64,000 bases of DNA from Iphinoe sp. HA4291-MV1 (GCA_019359415.1 JAHHHH010000034.1:1-64000), one strand, 5' to 3'; positions 17,723-27,765 are shown, counted from the first letter of the stretch. The notes: generated by a model from the letters alone, not told the origin. A program made the numbers and translations.

Positions 17723-18979
17723 CTAATGACCACATTTCAATACAATTTCATTAAAAAGAGCTAGATAACGACGTGCTTGAGTTTCTAGGGCAAATTCTTG
17801 TTCTGCCTTCTGGCGAGCACAATATGAAAGCTTTTGGTATCTTTCTTCATCTTCTAATACCCAGGCAATTCCTTGAGCTAAATCTTCTACTTTAAAGGGT
17901 TTAGCTAAATAACCGTTCTGCTGATGTTCAACAATGTCCATTAAGCCAGTGCTGTTAAACGCTACAACGGGGGTAGCACAAGCAAACGCTTCAGATGCAG
18001 TTTGTCCAAATCCTTCCTGGGTTGATGGCACTACCATGACATCAGCGGCTGAGTAGACAGCAGCTAGTGAGATATCATCATTTAAATGACCTAAGTAACG
18101 AGTTTTGAATCCCAGGTTAATAGGATTTTCTGGTTGGGATGAACCAAAAATTACCAATTCTATCTTCTCTTGCCATCCAGTTCGACTGAGATTTTGTAAC
18201 GCTGATTGCAATAGGTGAAATCCTTTGCGCTCATCACTAGTCGCGTTGAGTGCTCCGAACAGAACTAGTTGCTTGTCTTTGGGTAGGTCGAGAAGTTGTC
18301 GTGCTGCTTGTTTATTAAAAGGTCTGTACGTTTTGGTATTAAGTCCATTAGGAATGATTTCAATCCGCAGATCTTTGAACAGAGAACTGGAATTAGCACA
18401 TTTTGCTAGCCATGAACTGATCGCAACAATAGTCAAGTTAAGATTTTTCCAGGCTTTTGCTTTTCGTTGCCAGACCCAATGAGATAGATCCCAGTCATGA
18501 CTGCTGTGAAGTTGAGGACAGGCACCACAGAATGCAGTGTAGCGATCGCAGTTTCCAGTATAGTGGCAACCTCCAGTGAACGCCCACATATCATGAAGTG
18601 TGAAAACTAGGGGTCGATTAAGTTTAGCAAGTGTTTCTATCTGCATGAAGCCACCACTAATCCAGTGGAGATTAATGATATCCGGATATAGTTGAGCAAC
18701 TTTCTGGGCATTTCTATCTGGTAGCCACTGAAGAGACAACAATGTATTATGCCGCTGACGATAAAGTTTTAAAGGCAAAGCATCAAATGTAATTTTTGCC
18801 CGGGCTATGCCCTGAGAGAGCTTAGTTCTAGGTTCAATTACGCTTTTGTCGTCGCTGGATTTTTCTAACACTAACATCTGTGAACTGACACCAATATTCT
18901 GTAATCCCTGATGTAGTCGATAGGCAGCCCGAGCAGCACCCCCCTTGATGTCAGATGTACTGAGGTGTAAAACCTTCAT
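17723..18979 (-). CDS. GT4 family glycosyltransferase
   Basis: The 418-residue protein begins MKVLHLSTSDIKGGAARA, a standard start for cyanobacterial GT4 enzymes. It contains the HDMWAFTGGCHYTGNC motif with cysteines (C-X-C around residues 145-160) and the C-terminal donor site with VVPSTQEGFGQTASEA. The ATG at 18979 is preceded by AGGGGAG; an in-frame GTG at 18991 lies upstream of that site. Donor and acceptor are unknown. Its neighbours are the O-antigen polymerase upstream and the GT2 at 16582 downstream. Confidence 0.9.
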   Translation of the reverse strand: MKVLHLSTSDIKGGAARAAYRLHQGLQNIGVSSQMLVLEKSSDDKSVIEPRTKLSQGIARAKITFDALPLKLYRQRHNTLLSLQWLPDRNAQKVAQLYPDIINLHWISGGFMQIETLAKLNRPLVFTLHDMWAFTGGCHYTGNCDRYTAFCGACPQLHSSHDWDLSHWVWQRKAKAWKNLNLTIVAISSWLAKCANSSSLFKDLRIEIIPNGLNTKTYRPFNKQAARQLLDLPKDKQLVLFGALNATSDERKGFHLLQSALQNLSRTGWQEKIELVIFGSSQPENPINLGFKTRYLGHLNDDISLAAVYSAADVMVVPSTQEGFGQTASEAFACATPVVAFNSTGLMDIVEHQQNGYLAKPFKVEDLAQGIAWVLEDEERYQKLSYCARQKAEQEFALETQARRYLALFNEIVLKCGH

Positions 18980-19084
18980 TTCTCCCCTCACACAAACTAT
19001 TTTTCACAATCCTTCTAGATTGAGTCTTGTATGAAATAGCCCTTTACGGTGTATTCCAGTTGAATTAGTTATGTTATGCGTGAA

Positions 19085-20362
19085 TTATCCACTCTTATTT
19101 TCCATTGCTATCCTATAATCTCCTGTTTTCCTCATTCTTCGAGACTCAAGAGTTAGAGAAAGTAAAATTGTCACATAAAGTAAGAAATTCGTAGTTGGTA
19201 TAATTAATCTTGCTTCTGAACTATTAATCATAACTAGAAAGACTAGGAATTGCATTGGCCAAAAGTCTTCCCATTTCTTAGCAATAAGAACTAATCGACG
19301 TAATGCTTTAAGAAAGAATTGCAGAAAGCTAATTGTAAAAAGGATAAATCCTAATAAGCCTAAGTCCAACCCTAGGTCTATAAAACCGTTATGAGAATTA
19401 CCAGCCCATGGATATTTTGCTCTTATATCTAATGACTGAGTACTATTCCAAAATCCAAAAAATCCATACCCTAGAAAAGGATTCTGCGCAATTTTATCAA
19501 TCAACTCTAACCACATTGGAGTACGTCCACTCAATGTGAGATCTTTACCTTGGGTAGCTACTAGAATTTCTACATTATTCGATAACAATATAGTTCCACT
19601 AATAATCAGTAGTATTGCAATGTTAATGAAAATAATCTGTAACTTGTATTGATTCTTCTGCATAAGTTTGTAGATAAAAAGCAAAATGATCAAGGCAAGT
19701 AAGATACCCACAGCTGTTGTTGACCTTGAGAAAACTATCAGACTGAGTGATAGTGTAAATCCTGACCATAGTATCAACCAATACCGTTGATTACTAAGAG
19801 CCAGATGGAGAAAAATCCCTGCGCCTAAAGCCATGTAGTATCCTAGTTCATTTTTATGACCATAGACACCACACCACGCTCCAGACCACTCAAGCGATTG
19901 GTGAACTCCATAAAATGGAAAGAATAAGCATAACACCAAAGATAACAAAGCCGTTATACCAAGAGCCCAAGAGAGCATCCACATCTGCTCTTTTATGCTG
20001 TATTGCCAAGACAAGTAAGCTCCCAAGAGAAATGTTCTCAACATCCCTTTAGAATAAAGTAAGGTCTGCTGTGGGTCAGCAGACCATAGGATAGAAATTT
20101 GAATCAATCCTAGTAGGAACAGTAGAGGTATACTTCTTGTACCTGCATAAATGACTCCTTTCGGGTGCCTAACTATCAAAATTGATAGCACTAAATATTG
20201 AGTAATATTAATCCATTTGGTGACTAAGGGTCCTCCTACTGGGTCTAGTGAGATTTCTTGAGGAGGCATTATTGGTAAAGCTCCTACAAAGAACATTAGC
20301 AGTAGAATACAAGCTAATTTTTCTATTTTCGTAATCGATAGGGGAATCGATAGGGTACTCAA
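19085..20362 (-). CDS. O-antigen polymerase/ligase (Wzy/WaaL family)
   Basis: The 425-residue protein has about ten to twelve membrane helices and the family's long periplasmic loop with GNSHNGFIDLGLDLGLLG, in which the His is the conserved residue of Wzy_C proteins. It would polymerise lipid-linked repeat units, or ligate the chain, on the periplasmic face. The track start is a TTG at 20362 and I find no strong ribosome binding site, so the exact start is uncertain. It is the only polymerase candidate in the cluster. Confidence 0.87.
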   Translation of the reverse strand: MSTLSIPLSITKIEKLACILLLMFFVGALPIMPPQEISLDPVGGPLVTKWINITQYLVLSILIVRHPKGVIYAGTRSIPLLFLLGLIQISILWSADPQQTLLYSKGMLRTFLLGAYLSWQYSIKEQMWMLSWALGITALLSLVLCLFFPFYGVHQSLEWSGAWCGVYGHKNELGYYMALGAGIFLHLALSNQRYWLILWSGFTLSLSLIVFSRSTTAVGILLALIILLFIYKLMQKNQYKLQIIFINIAILLIISGTILLSNNVEILVATQGKDLTLSGRTPMWLELIDKIAQNPFLGYGFFGFWNSTQSLDIRAKYPWAGNSHNGFIDLGLDLGLLGFILFTISFLQFFLKALRRLVLIAKKWEDFWPMQFLVFLVMINSSEARLIIPTTNFLLYVTILLSLTLESRRMRKTGDYRIAMENKSG

Positions 20363-20555
20363 GATAAAGCCTCAATGGATTTGGAAAAATAAAAAGATAG
20401 ATTGTTGATAGACCATTCGTGACAAGTTAAGGTGACAAGTTAAGGCGAACAAACTTCGTTTTGTCAATAGTAATTATGATGTAAACAATCCATGCTATTA
20501 AGTATCGAATTCAACCTTGTACTGGATTTTTTGGGTAAGGATGAACAATACTTTT

Positions 20556-20625
20556 AAATACGACGCGGTTGCCCAAAGGGCACTGCCCTCAGCGCAATCA
20601 CTAACTTAAAAATAGTGCTTCCAAC
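20556..20625. repeat. dispersed spacer repeat, copy 1
   Basis: The sequence around GCGGTTGCCC...GGGCACTGCCCTC...GCAATCACTAAC-TTAAAAAT matches the repeat at 30564-30680 (GCGATTGCC...GGCAATCGCTAACCCAAAAAT). Both lie in gene-free spacers of the polysaccharide cluster. The remaining bases of this 362-bp spacer show nothing else. Confidence 0.55.
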
Positions 20626-20724
20626 CTCAAGTTTTGATAGAAGATTTTAAGCACTATTACTGATTGAAAAATGGTTGATGACCTTAACTTATCATCAATC
20701 GTTGATAGACAAGGAATATGATTA

Positions 20725-21657
20725 TTAAATTTGATTTCTTGATAAAAACAACTTTCTGATTTTACCAGAAATCCTTTCTTTTAAGCTGTACGTCCATGCT
20801 TTTTTATAGTAAAAATAACTGTAATCTCGATCTACAGTCATAGTATACGGTTCTCTTAGAGGAAATAACATTGGGAATAAAGATATCTTAGAAAAACCTT
20901 TTGTATCCTCTATAGTTCTTGTTCCATCTCTATCAAAACCAATATTAGAAATTAGATTTTCTGACGGAACAACTGATAAACCAGATTGTAAGAAACGAGC
21001 AAGATCCCATTGATAATCCCAGGTATCAATCCTGCCATAGTAAACATGATCAAAATCTTTCTCTCGATTCAAATATTGCTTAATGTCACAAATTATGTCC
21101 CTAAGTCTCTCTTTAGTTTCAGGCTTCGACCAAAGTTCCATATTGACATCGTAGTAACGCCATGCCCTTCTCCAAGAAGCCCATCCCCAAATTGAACCAT
21201 AATAAGCAAAATGATAACTTTGAATATCTGGCTTCCATTGACCCAGTATATTCAAACCACTGATCATCATAATACGTTCATCGTATCGGTACTTTTCTAG
21301 TAGTTCTTCACAAAATCTGAAGAAGGTAGGATGTGGCAAGCAATCATCTTCCAGAATTATCGCTTCTTCAACAGTATTGAAGACCCAATCTATTCCACTT
21401 GATACCCGTTGCTTGCACCCCAAATTAGTAGGAGCGTAATTTTTTATAACTTCGCAATCCCAATCAACTCGCTCAATAATTGCACGAGCAGCTTCACACT
21501 TTTCTGCCTCACCGGGATGATCGGCACGGGGTCCGTCTGCAATTACAAAAAGTTTCGGTGGTTTTGCTTGACGAATTGCTTCAAACACTCTCTCAGTTGT
21601 GTGTGATCTTTTGAAAATGATAAAAGCAACGGGTGTTTTTAATTGCCAATTATTCAT
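20725..21657 (-). CDS. GT-A fold glycosyltransferase (HlpA-like)
   Basis: The 310-residue protein starts KTPVAFIIFKRSHTTERVFE, has VIADGPR, and the metal-binding ILEDDCLPHPTFFRF. GSIWGWASWRRAWRYYD and DTWDYQWDLARF are blocks seen in a family of bacterial GT2-like proteins sometimes annotated as hemolytic protein HlpA-like. A nucleotide-sugar transferase role in the polymer is the reasonable reading; specificity is unknown. It has its own 108-bp gap to the methyltransferase at 21766. Confidence 0.82.
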   Translation of the reverse strand: MNNWQLKTPVAFIIFKRSHTTERVFEAIRQAKPPKLFVIADGPRADHPGEAEKCEAARAIIERVDWDCEVIKNYAPTNLGCKQRVSSGIDWVFNTVEEAIILEDDCLPHPTFFRFCEELLEKYRYDERIMMISGLNILGQWKPDIQSYHFAYYGSIWGWASWRRAWRYYDVNMELWSKPETKERLRDIICDIKQYLNREKDFDHVYYGRIDTWDYQWDLARFLQSGLSVVPSENLISNIGFDRDGTRTIEDTKGFSKISLFPMLFPLREPYTMTVDRDYSYFYYKKAWTYSLKERISGKIRKLFLSRNQI

Positions 21658-21765
21658 AATATAGGAATATCTTAAAATTTTAACATCTAGTTACCAATAA
21701 GATTCTTAGTAGAGAGGCATGTCTACTAATTAGCCAGTGGTTTAACGCCAGAAAAATACGATTCC

Positions 21766-22596
21766 TTATTTGTTTGGCGGCTTCATGCCATCACAATACA
21801 ATGATCCTGCTTTATATGGAGAGCCATCGGTATTGATATCCAAAAGAGCATTGCTAAAGTCTGGAATCAAACTTGTATGAGCATCGAAAAACATAACATT
21901 TGTTAAGCCTGCCTTTTCAAATAGTTGTCTTAAGCTGTAATGATCGTACATCCACTTATGTTTTTCACCCAGTGGTGTATTATCTCCAATAGCTTGACGA
22001 ATGTAGCGCGGAATCAACTTTTTTATCAAGGTGATATAGACATATGTGAATTTGTTTTTTAATTTATTAGTATTTATGTCAAGTATTTTTTGTATGATAG
22101 AACGATTCTGAGAGCAGTCTACCTCTTTCCTTACTTTTACACCTGTTCTTGCTTCAACATAGTTCATTGATAATTCATCATCATTTTCAAGTATCTGTCT
22201 CCAATAATCTTTCATCAATCCACCTGCTTTTGTTCTTACCATTTGATCAAGCAACTCAATAATAATCCATTCGTATTGCTTCCTTGCTTCCTCACTATCA
22301 ATAATGTCCATAATTCTTAAATATTCACGGCATGTTTGCTCTAGATCAGGAACAACAATTCTTAAAATGCCATTAGGCTTTAGAATTCTGAAGCACTCCC
22401 TTATCAATCTTTCTCCCTCTTCTCTGGAAAAATGCTCTAAGACATGACTGCTGTAAACCACATCAAGAGAATTATCGGGAAATGGTAGTGGCTGTAAAAG
22501 ATTATGTGGAATGACATCAGAATGCTTAGAATTAAAGTCAATATTAATCCAGTCCGCTAAGTATTTATCTCCACATCCAAGATTTAATTTCTGCAT
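21766..22596 (-). CDS. class I SAM-dependent methyltransferase
   Basis: The 276-residue protein begins QKLNLGCGDKYLADWINID (SAM-binding motif I at residues 3-9) and has VVYSSHVLEHFSREEGERL, the usual motif of Methyltransf_11 enzymes. The C-terminal part includes HKWMYDHYSLRQLFEKAGL, typical of proteins in polysaccharide clusters. It probably methylates a sugar or a transferase product. Composition is AT-rich like the neighbouring GT8 and GT4 genes, and richer in A+T than the housekeeping genes of the window. Confidence 0.87.
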   Translation of the reverse strand: MQKLNLGCGDKYLADWINIDFNSKHSDVIPHNLLQPLPFPDNSLDVVYSSHVLEHFSREEGERLIRECFRILKPNGILRIVVPDLEQTCREYLRIMDIIDSEEARKQYEWIIIELLDQMVRTKAGGLMKDYWRQILENDDELSMNYVEARTGVKVRKEVDCSQNRSIIQKILDINTNKLKNKFTYVYITLIKKLIPRYIRQAIGDNTPLGEKHKWMYDHYSLRQLFEKAGLTNVMFFDAHTSLIPDFSNALLDINTDGSPYKAGSLYCDGMKPPNK

Positions 22597-22659
22597 AATT
22601 TCATTTTTTAAAAACTGACAAAAACCTATAATTTAGCACTATCTTGATCATACTTTTTC

Positions 22660-23610
22660 TCAAGACCTTACCTTTTGTATTTTTCTCAGAATTTTTCTCC
22701 AAATACGCTTCCAGATTGTCCACCGCCACCCTACCCACGGTGTCATATCCACATAATGAAAAAATAAGTTATTTGCTGGATGATATACAGTAGAATTCCA
22801 AGGCTTACCACTTGATGCAAAATGTATAATGTAGGGGTCTTTTAGAGCATTTGTAAATTCTTCTTGGGAAAATGAGCTATCTTCCCAGGAAGAGTAATTA
22901 TATATACTAGGAAGTTGATTCCATCTGGGTTCAAGTTCACCCCATTTACCTGCAAGCACAGCATTTAGTCCATCTTGGTCATGCCAACGAATATATTCTT
23001 TGTTGTTTTCAAGATACTGAATAATTTGCATACTAATATTTTCAGTTCGCATCTTCTTAAGATTGAGTACTAAAACTCCCGCGTTGAAGTATTTACAGTC
23101 TAAGGAAATTCCCAGTTCTTTATAGTTTTTTAGCCCATGAAGTGAGGATACATAAGGTATTCCTGAATCTTGCACTGCTAGTAAATAGTTATTTCCGATA
23201 TTTATATCCCATAATTGACCTAAATCACCCAGTACTATTAAATCACTATCTAGATAAATTGCTTTACCATAATTTTCTGGTAAAAGAATAGGAATAAGTA
23301 TTTTATAATATGTTGCAATTTTGATATGACCTGATACTTTCATGCTATCAAGTATGGCATCAGGTGGTTGTAACCATTTGATAGTGCATTGCTTTGAATC
23401 ACTAAGTTTTAAAAGTTTATTTTTATTTTTGTTACTTATTCCTCCATCAATTATAAAAAAAATACACAAGCACTCGCTTCTAAGATGTTCTAATGTTGAG
23501 CAAATAACCACTGCCAAAGGCATTGCATATCCATCATCCGCAGCACAAACAACAATAATAGATTCTTTAGTTGAGGTAGTCACCAGTTTAATTGTGTTTT
23601 GGAATCTCAA
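22660..23610 (-). CDS. GT8 family glycosyltransferase
   Basis: The 316-residue protein is a GT-A enzyme of the LgtC/general stress type: VVCAADDGYAMPLAVVI at the donor site, the DXD motif in IYLDSDLIVLGDL, YFNAGVLVLNL, and WHDQDGLNAVL. Such enzymes retain the configuration and often add galactose or glucose. The longest frame uses TTG at 23610 and overlaps the upstream fragment by 23 nt; a GTG at 23583, just after the fragment's stop, would suit translational coupling and is an equally good start. Confidence 0.88.
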   Translation of the reverse strand: MRFQNTIKLVTTSTKESIIVVCAADDGYAMPLAVVICSTLEHLRSECLCIFFIIDGGISNKNKNKLLKLSDSKQCTIKWLQPPDAILDSMKVSGHIKIATYYKILIPILLPENYGKAIYLDSDLIVLGDLGQLWDINIGNNYLLAVQDSGIPYVSSLHGLKNYKELGISLDCKYFNAGVLVLNLKKMRTENISMQIIQYLENNKEYIRWHDQDGLNAVLAGKWGELEPRWNQLPSIYNYSSWEDSSFSQEEFTNALKDPYIIHFASSGKPWNSTVYHPANNLFFHYVDMTPWVGWRWTIWKRIWRKILRKIQKVRS

Positions 23611-23791
23611 ATGTATATAAAAGATGATTTTGAGATGAATATTTTAAAATTATTGATTCACAAACTTCATGAGGTTTTAGACACAGAGCTATCACTTGAT
23701 AAGCTAGGTCTAGTAAAGTTTGAGTAAATATTTTTAAATAAATTGGATGATGTTCATCCCATGAGTTGTCAATAATAGCAATTGTCTTCAC
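23588..23791 (-). pseudogene. N-terminal remnant of a glycosyltransferase
   Basis: The GTG at 23791, preceded by AAAGAGGTG, opens 67 codons (VKTIAIIDNSWDEHHPIYLK, TLLDLAYQVIALCLKPHE). This looks like the first Rossmann unit of a GT-B glycosyltransferase, but the rest of the enzyme is missing and the GT8 gene takes over at once. A short functional protein cannot be excluded, but a deletion remnant is more likely. It lies 15 bp downstream of the GT4 gene stop, so it is still in the transcript. Confidence 0.6.
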
Positions 23792-23805
23792 AATCACCTC
23801 TTTGA

Positions 23806-25038
23806 TTACCAATTAGTTACATAAGATAGAAAAGGCTTAATTTTCGTAGCAAAATCAAATTCCTCTGCAAAACAAATTTTAGCATTTTCAGAGTAAAAAC
23901 TGTAATTGCTTAATATCAGTTCCAGAGCTGATTGAATCTCTACATAGTCAGAAGGATTTTGGACAACAATGCCAATTTTGTATTTTTCAACAAGAGTAGA
24001 TAGAGATTCCAAATTATTGACCAATACAGGTTTTCCATGTTTTAAATAAAAAGATAACTTTCCTGATGCTTTAGCAATTTGAGCAAAATTATTATCAATA
24101 TTTCTATAAAATGCCAATCCAATAGTTGTAGAAACAAATACTTCATCTATTCTTTCAAAAGGCAGAGGGTCTAGCGACAGAAAAAGGTTATGTGAGTTTA
24201 TTTCTATCAATGACTTTATGTAGGGTTCTTGTACATCTCTTTTCTCTTTTTCGTGGAAAATTAACGCACTTCCATTGTTGATAAACCTAAAAGTATAAGC
24301 TAATTCTTGAGAAAATACTTCATCACCTATCATTCCTGCTTGAATTATGATGTATGGAAATTCCTTTTCACTCAATTTCAACATATTTCTCAAGTAATTA
24401 CTGTCAGTTAAGCTCTGATGTTTATCATCAAAAGACATAGTAGAATTAGGCACGTAAAATACATTGCTATGATGATGATAATTATTGAACTCACTAAGAC
24501 TTTTAAATCTGTCCTCGTCTTGAATAATCACACACTCAGCTTTCCGATATGCCAAACATTCCAAGCACTTGACAATTCTAGCTAGCTTTCCAAAGTACTT
24601 TGGAGGATAAATCTCTAAAGAGAGATATGCAAATTGTCGCCTGAATAAATAGAAATTTAGCAACGATGCAATTGAACCATTTGTGTCAACACCAATAACA
24701 ATGCTGTTCCTGGGTAATATCAAATGATAGTTTTTTAATGTGTAGAAAGCAGATTGTGATAGAAATAAAAATAATTCTACTACTCTTGCTAACATGCCTA
24801 GTTTAAGCAGGCCAAGAGCTGTGTAAATCATGTTGATTGCAGGTATGTCATATCCTTTTGGAAAATAAACAGGGACTATCCGATCATTGGGTATTTTGAA
24901 CGTCAGTGAATTATTATGTTTGGTAGAATAAATGAATACGCAGTATCCTTGATCACTAAGCGACTTGGCTAAACTAATGATGGTTGGAGCAAAGCTTATA
25001 TGTCCTTCGTAAAAAAATATGCAGCACGATCTATTCAT
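23806..25038 (-). CDS. putative glycosyltransferase (GT4-like)
   Basis: The 410-residue protein has the layout of a GT-B enzyme: an N-terminal half starting CCIFFYEGHISFAPTIISLA and a C-terminal half with FYLKHGKPVLVNNLESL followed by IGIVVQNPSDYVEI, where GT4 proteins bind the donor sugar. Motifs are weaker than in the other GT4 proteins here, so the family call is by layout and context. It follows the methyltransferase at 25053 by 14 bp, which suggests one operon. The gene is AT-rich. Confidence 0.75.
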   Translation of the reverse strand: MNRSCCIFFYEGHISFAPTIISLAKSLSDQGYCVFIYSTKHNNSLTFKIPNDRIVPVYFPKGYDIPAINMIYTALGLLKLGMLARVVELFLFLSQSAFYTLKNYHLILPRNSIVIGVDTNGSIASLLNFYLFRRQFAYLSLEIYPPKYFGKLARIVKCLECLAYRKAECVIIQDEDRFKSLSEFNNYHHHSNVFYVPNSTMSFDDKHQSLTDSNYLRNMLKLSEKEFPYIIIQAGMIGDEVFSQELAYTFRFINNGSALIFHEKEKRDVQEPYIKSLIEINSHNLFLSLDPLPFERIDEVFVSTTIGLAFYRNIDNNFAQIAKASGKLSFYLKHGKPVLVNNLESLSTLVEKYKIGIVVQNPSDYVEIQSALELILSNYSFYSENAKICFAEEFDFATKIKPFLSYVTNW

Positions 25039-25052
25039 GGTTTAGGTTTCTC

Positions 25053-25820
25053 CTATCCACGAATGACAAAGTAGACGCCCCAAGTGTCAAACCCTGGTTC
25101 TCTATTAGTCATCCACTCCTGATATTCGAGTATCCCCATCTGAAATCCCTGCAACAACAATTCTATTTCTGGCTTAAACAGATAACGCATTCGGTGAGTT
25201 TCTTGAAGCTCATTAACTGCACTGCTGTTTTTGTCCTTAATAAAGACTTGGTAATTTACATCTACTAAATTTTCATTTGGATGCACTACTGGCTCTGCAA
25301 TTCTGGTAACTTGAATCACCTCATCTTCCAAACGTTTGACTCTAATTGTTGGACGTTCAGTCAACACTGCTGGTCCATACCATATATCAAAAATAAAAAT
25401 TCCGCCAGACTTTAAATGTTTCTTGACAGTGGCGAAAGCTGCTAGCAAATCTTCATTTGTTGTCTGATAGCTGATTACATGAAAAAGAGAGAGGATGACA
25501 TCAAAAGTCTGATTCAACCTGAGGTGACGAATATCTCCGTGAGTAAATTTCAGTTGAGAAGCTAATTCTGGATAGAATTGCCAGAGGCGGCTATCAGCTT
25601 TTTGTAACATCTCCTGGCTCAAATCTACCCCGTGAATTTGGTACCCTTCCTTTGCTAAGAAAATTGCATGGTTCCCAGTACCACAGCCTAACTCTAGAAT
25701 ATTCTGTGCATTTGGTGCATAAGTTTGAATTAACTGATGAATAAATCGAGCTTCTCCTACATAGTCCTTATCTCGGTAGAGAATATCATAGTAACGGGCA
25801 TAGTTGTTAAAAACATTCAT
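25053..25820 (-). CDS. class I SAM-dependent methyltransferase
   Basis: The 255-residue protein contains a clear motif I (NILELGCGTGNHAIFLAKEG, residues about 39-58), motif II region IHGVDLSQEML and DVILSLFHVISYQT. It is of the Methyltransf_25/11 type common beside DegT aminotransferases, where it may N- or O-methylate the aminosugar; that role is inferred from context. It starts 5 bp after the stop of the upstream TIGR04325 gene, so the two are likely co-translated. Confidence 0.88.
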   Translation of the reverse strand: MNVFNNYARYYDILYRDKDYVGEARFIHQLIQTYAPNAQNILELGCGTGNHAIFLAKEGYQIHGVDLSQEMLQKADSRLWQFYPELASQLKFTHGDIRHLRLNQTFDVILSLFHVISYQTTNEDLLAAFATVKKHLKSGGIFIFDIWYGPAVLTERPTIRVKRLEDEVIQVTRIAEPVVHPNENLVDVNYQVFIKDKNSSAVNELQETHRMRYLFKPEIELLLQGFQMGILEYQEWMTNREPGFDTWGVYFVIRG

Positions 25821-25825
25821 AATAA

Positions 25826-26653
25826 TTAAGACTTTAGTTTGAAGTACAATCCGTGATAAAAGGGAACTGACTTCTCTGGATCATAGGGAATGATGATACA
25901 AGAGTCATTTCTATCTTCCCAAATGTCAACTAATTCATAGCCAATTTTACTAAATTGCTCTATAAATTCTATTTTATTAAATACGTATTGTGGGTAAAAA
26001 ACCTTACCTCCATTCTGTAAAGTTACATACTGGTTACCGTTGTATAAGGGTAAACGATTAAGCAACAAATGCTTAGGCTTGTGATAGAGAGAGAGAGTGC
26101 TTGCCAAGTTCCCTACATAATACTGAATTGCACCAGAAGAAATAAAAATTTCTTTCCCTTTAACATCTTTCAAATCAACTGTGAACTCTAAATTTTCAAC
26201 ATAACGTTTCTTTGCTAGAGTTCTACCACTATTTACTATTGCTGGTAAATCACAAACCATCCATGTGAAATCTTTTGGATACTCTATATACTTGGCGTAA
26301 GAATAAAAATGAATACCAACATTGCCACCAAAATCAAAAATTGTTTTGCCTTGATTCTGATGAAAAATCGAATTTAACCAGAAAATCACTGGATAATCAT
26401 AGGAACCAATAACACGACCACTATTCTCCCAGTTATTATCCTCCAGCATTTGCTGGTATTCTTGAGCAAGTTCTGCACTATCATATCCAATACTTTTTGT
26501 CTGAGGTGCTGATTGTATGGCTTCTTCAAATGTCTGAAACACGCCATAAAAACAGCCGTAGCAATCTCTAGCAAACCGACGCTTGTACTGTCTTTCTTGA
26601 AAGAATCGGTAAATCTGTTTAGCAAATGGAATCTGCTTGATAATCTTCTTCAT
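25826..26653 (-). CDS. TIGR04325 family putative methyltransferase
   Basis: The 275-residue protein shows the family hallmarks: an N-terminal Tyr-rich part (DCYGCFYGVFQTFEEA), a SAM-like motif IFDFGGNVGIHFYSYAKY and FISSGAIQYYVGNL. TIGR04325 proteins are found almost only in polysaccharide clusters. The ATG overlaps the stop of the DegT gene as ATGA, a sign of translational coupling. The substrate is unknown. Confidence 0.87.
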   Translation of the reverse strand: MKKIIKQIPFAKQIYRFFQERQYKRRFARDCYGCFYGVFQTFEEAIQSAPQTKSIGYDSAELAQEYQQMLEDNNWENSGRVIGSYDYPVIFWLNSIFHQNQGKTIFDFGGNVGIHFYSYAKYIEYPKDFTWMVCDLPAIVNSGRTLAKKRYVENLEFTVDLKDVKGKEIFISSGAIQYYVGNLASTLSLYHKPKHLLLNRLPLYNGNQYVTLQNGGKVFYPQYVFNKIEFIEQFSKIGYELVDIWEDRNDSCIIIPYDPEKSVPFYHGLYFKLKS

Positions 26654-27765
26654 TTCAAGATATCCTTAACTACCAGTGCTACCCGTATCATTTGTTCATC
26701 CGTTAGTGCCAGTCCACTAGGAATATAGAAACCCCGACGAGCAATTTTTTCTGCCACTTGGCAAGATTCTTGCTCAAATAATCCCATCTTTTTGAACACA
26801 GGTTGTTCATGCATACACCAAAAGAAAGGACGAGTACCAATTTTGTGCTGAGCAAGATACTGCATTGCTTCTTGAGCCTCAAACGGTACATTATCTTTTA
26901 AAACTAAACCGTACACCCAATATATATTTGTTGCATATTCAGTCAGCGGCAAAGGTAACTGTATGTCAGGGATATCTGTAAGTAATTCTGTGTAAATTTG
27001 TCCCATCCTTCGCTTACGTGCCACAAACTCATCCAAACGCTCTAACTGAGCAACCCCAATTGCTGCTTGGATATTACTCATTCGCATATTCCAACCCAAC
27101 TCTTCATGCACAAAGCGTTTTTGGGGTTGAAAGCACAAATTGCGTAAAGCACGACAACGCTCTGCCAACTTTTCATCATTAGTAACCAGCATTCCCCCCT
27201 CGCCTGTGGTAATGTGCTTATTAGGATAAAAACTGAAGGTACTAATAGTGCCGAAGCTACCACAAGGGCGTCCTTTATAGCTTTGACCGTGCATTTCGGC
27301 TGCATCTTCAATAATTTGCAGCCCATACTTGTCAGCTAAGACTAACACTTGATCCATATCTACAGGTAGCCCATAGATATGAACAACCATAATGGCTTTT
27401 GTTCTTGGTGTAATTTTGTCCTCAATCTGGTTAACATCCATATTCCAGGTGTGGGGGTCACAATCTACCACGACTGGGACAGCACCAGCACGGACAATCG
27501 CCGCCGCACAAGAAATAATCGTGAATGTGGGGAGAATGACTTCATCTCCAGAGCCAATACCTAATGCTGCAACTGCAGCATCAAGAGCAACCGAACCATT
27601 GCAGACAGCTATTCCATATTTGCATCCCACACTAGCAGCAAATTGTTCTTCAAATTGTTTAACAAACGGTCCTTCAGAAGAAATCCAACCAGTTTCGATA
27701 CACTCAAATAAGTATTTCTTCTCGTTTCCGTCTAGCAGTGGCTCGTTGACTGGAATTGGCTTCAT
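26650..27765 (-). CDS. DegT/DnrJ/EryC1/StrS aminotransferase
   Basis: The 371-residue PLP enzyme converts a keto group on a nucleotide sugar to an amine, giving an aminosugar donor for the polymer. Visible blocks are the N-terminal EGPFVKQFEEQFA, ALDAAVAALGIGSGDEVI, IEDAAEMHGQSYKG and the PLP lysine in SFYPNKHITTGEGGM (about residue 186). It overlaps the upstream cupin gene and the downstream TIGR04325 gene by 4 nt each, so the three are probably translated as a coupled unit. Confidence 0.94.
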   Translation of the reverse strand: MKPIPVNEPLLDGNEKKYLFECIETGWISSEGPFVKQFEEQFAASVGCKYGIAVCNGSVALDAAVAALGIGSGDEVILPTFTIISCAAAIVRAGAVPVVVDCDPHTWNMDVNQIEDKITPRTKAIMVVHIYGLPVDMDQVLVLADKYGLQIIEDAAEMHGQSYKGRPCGSFGTISTFSFYPNKHITTGEGGMLVTNDEKLAERCRALRNLCFQPQKRFVHEELGWNMRMSNIQAAIGVAQLERLDEFVARKRRMGQIYTELLTDIPDIQLPLPLTEYATNIYWVYGLVLKDNVPFEAQEAMQYLAQHKIGTRPFFWCMHEQPVFKKMGLFEQESCQVAEKIARRGFYIPSGLALTDEQMIRVALVVKDILK

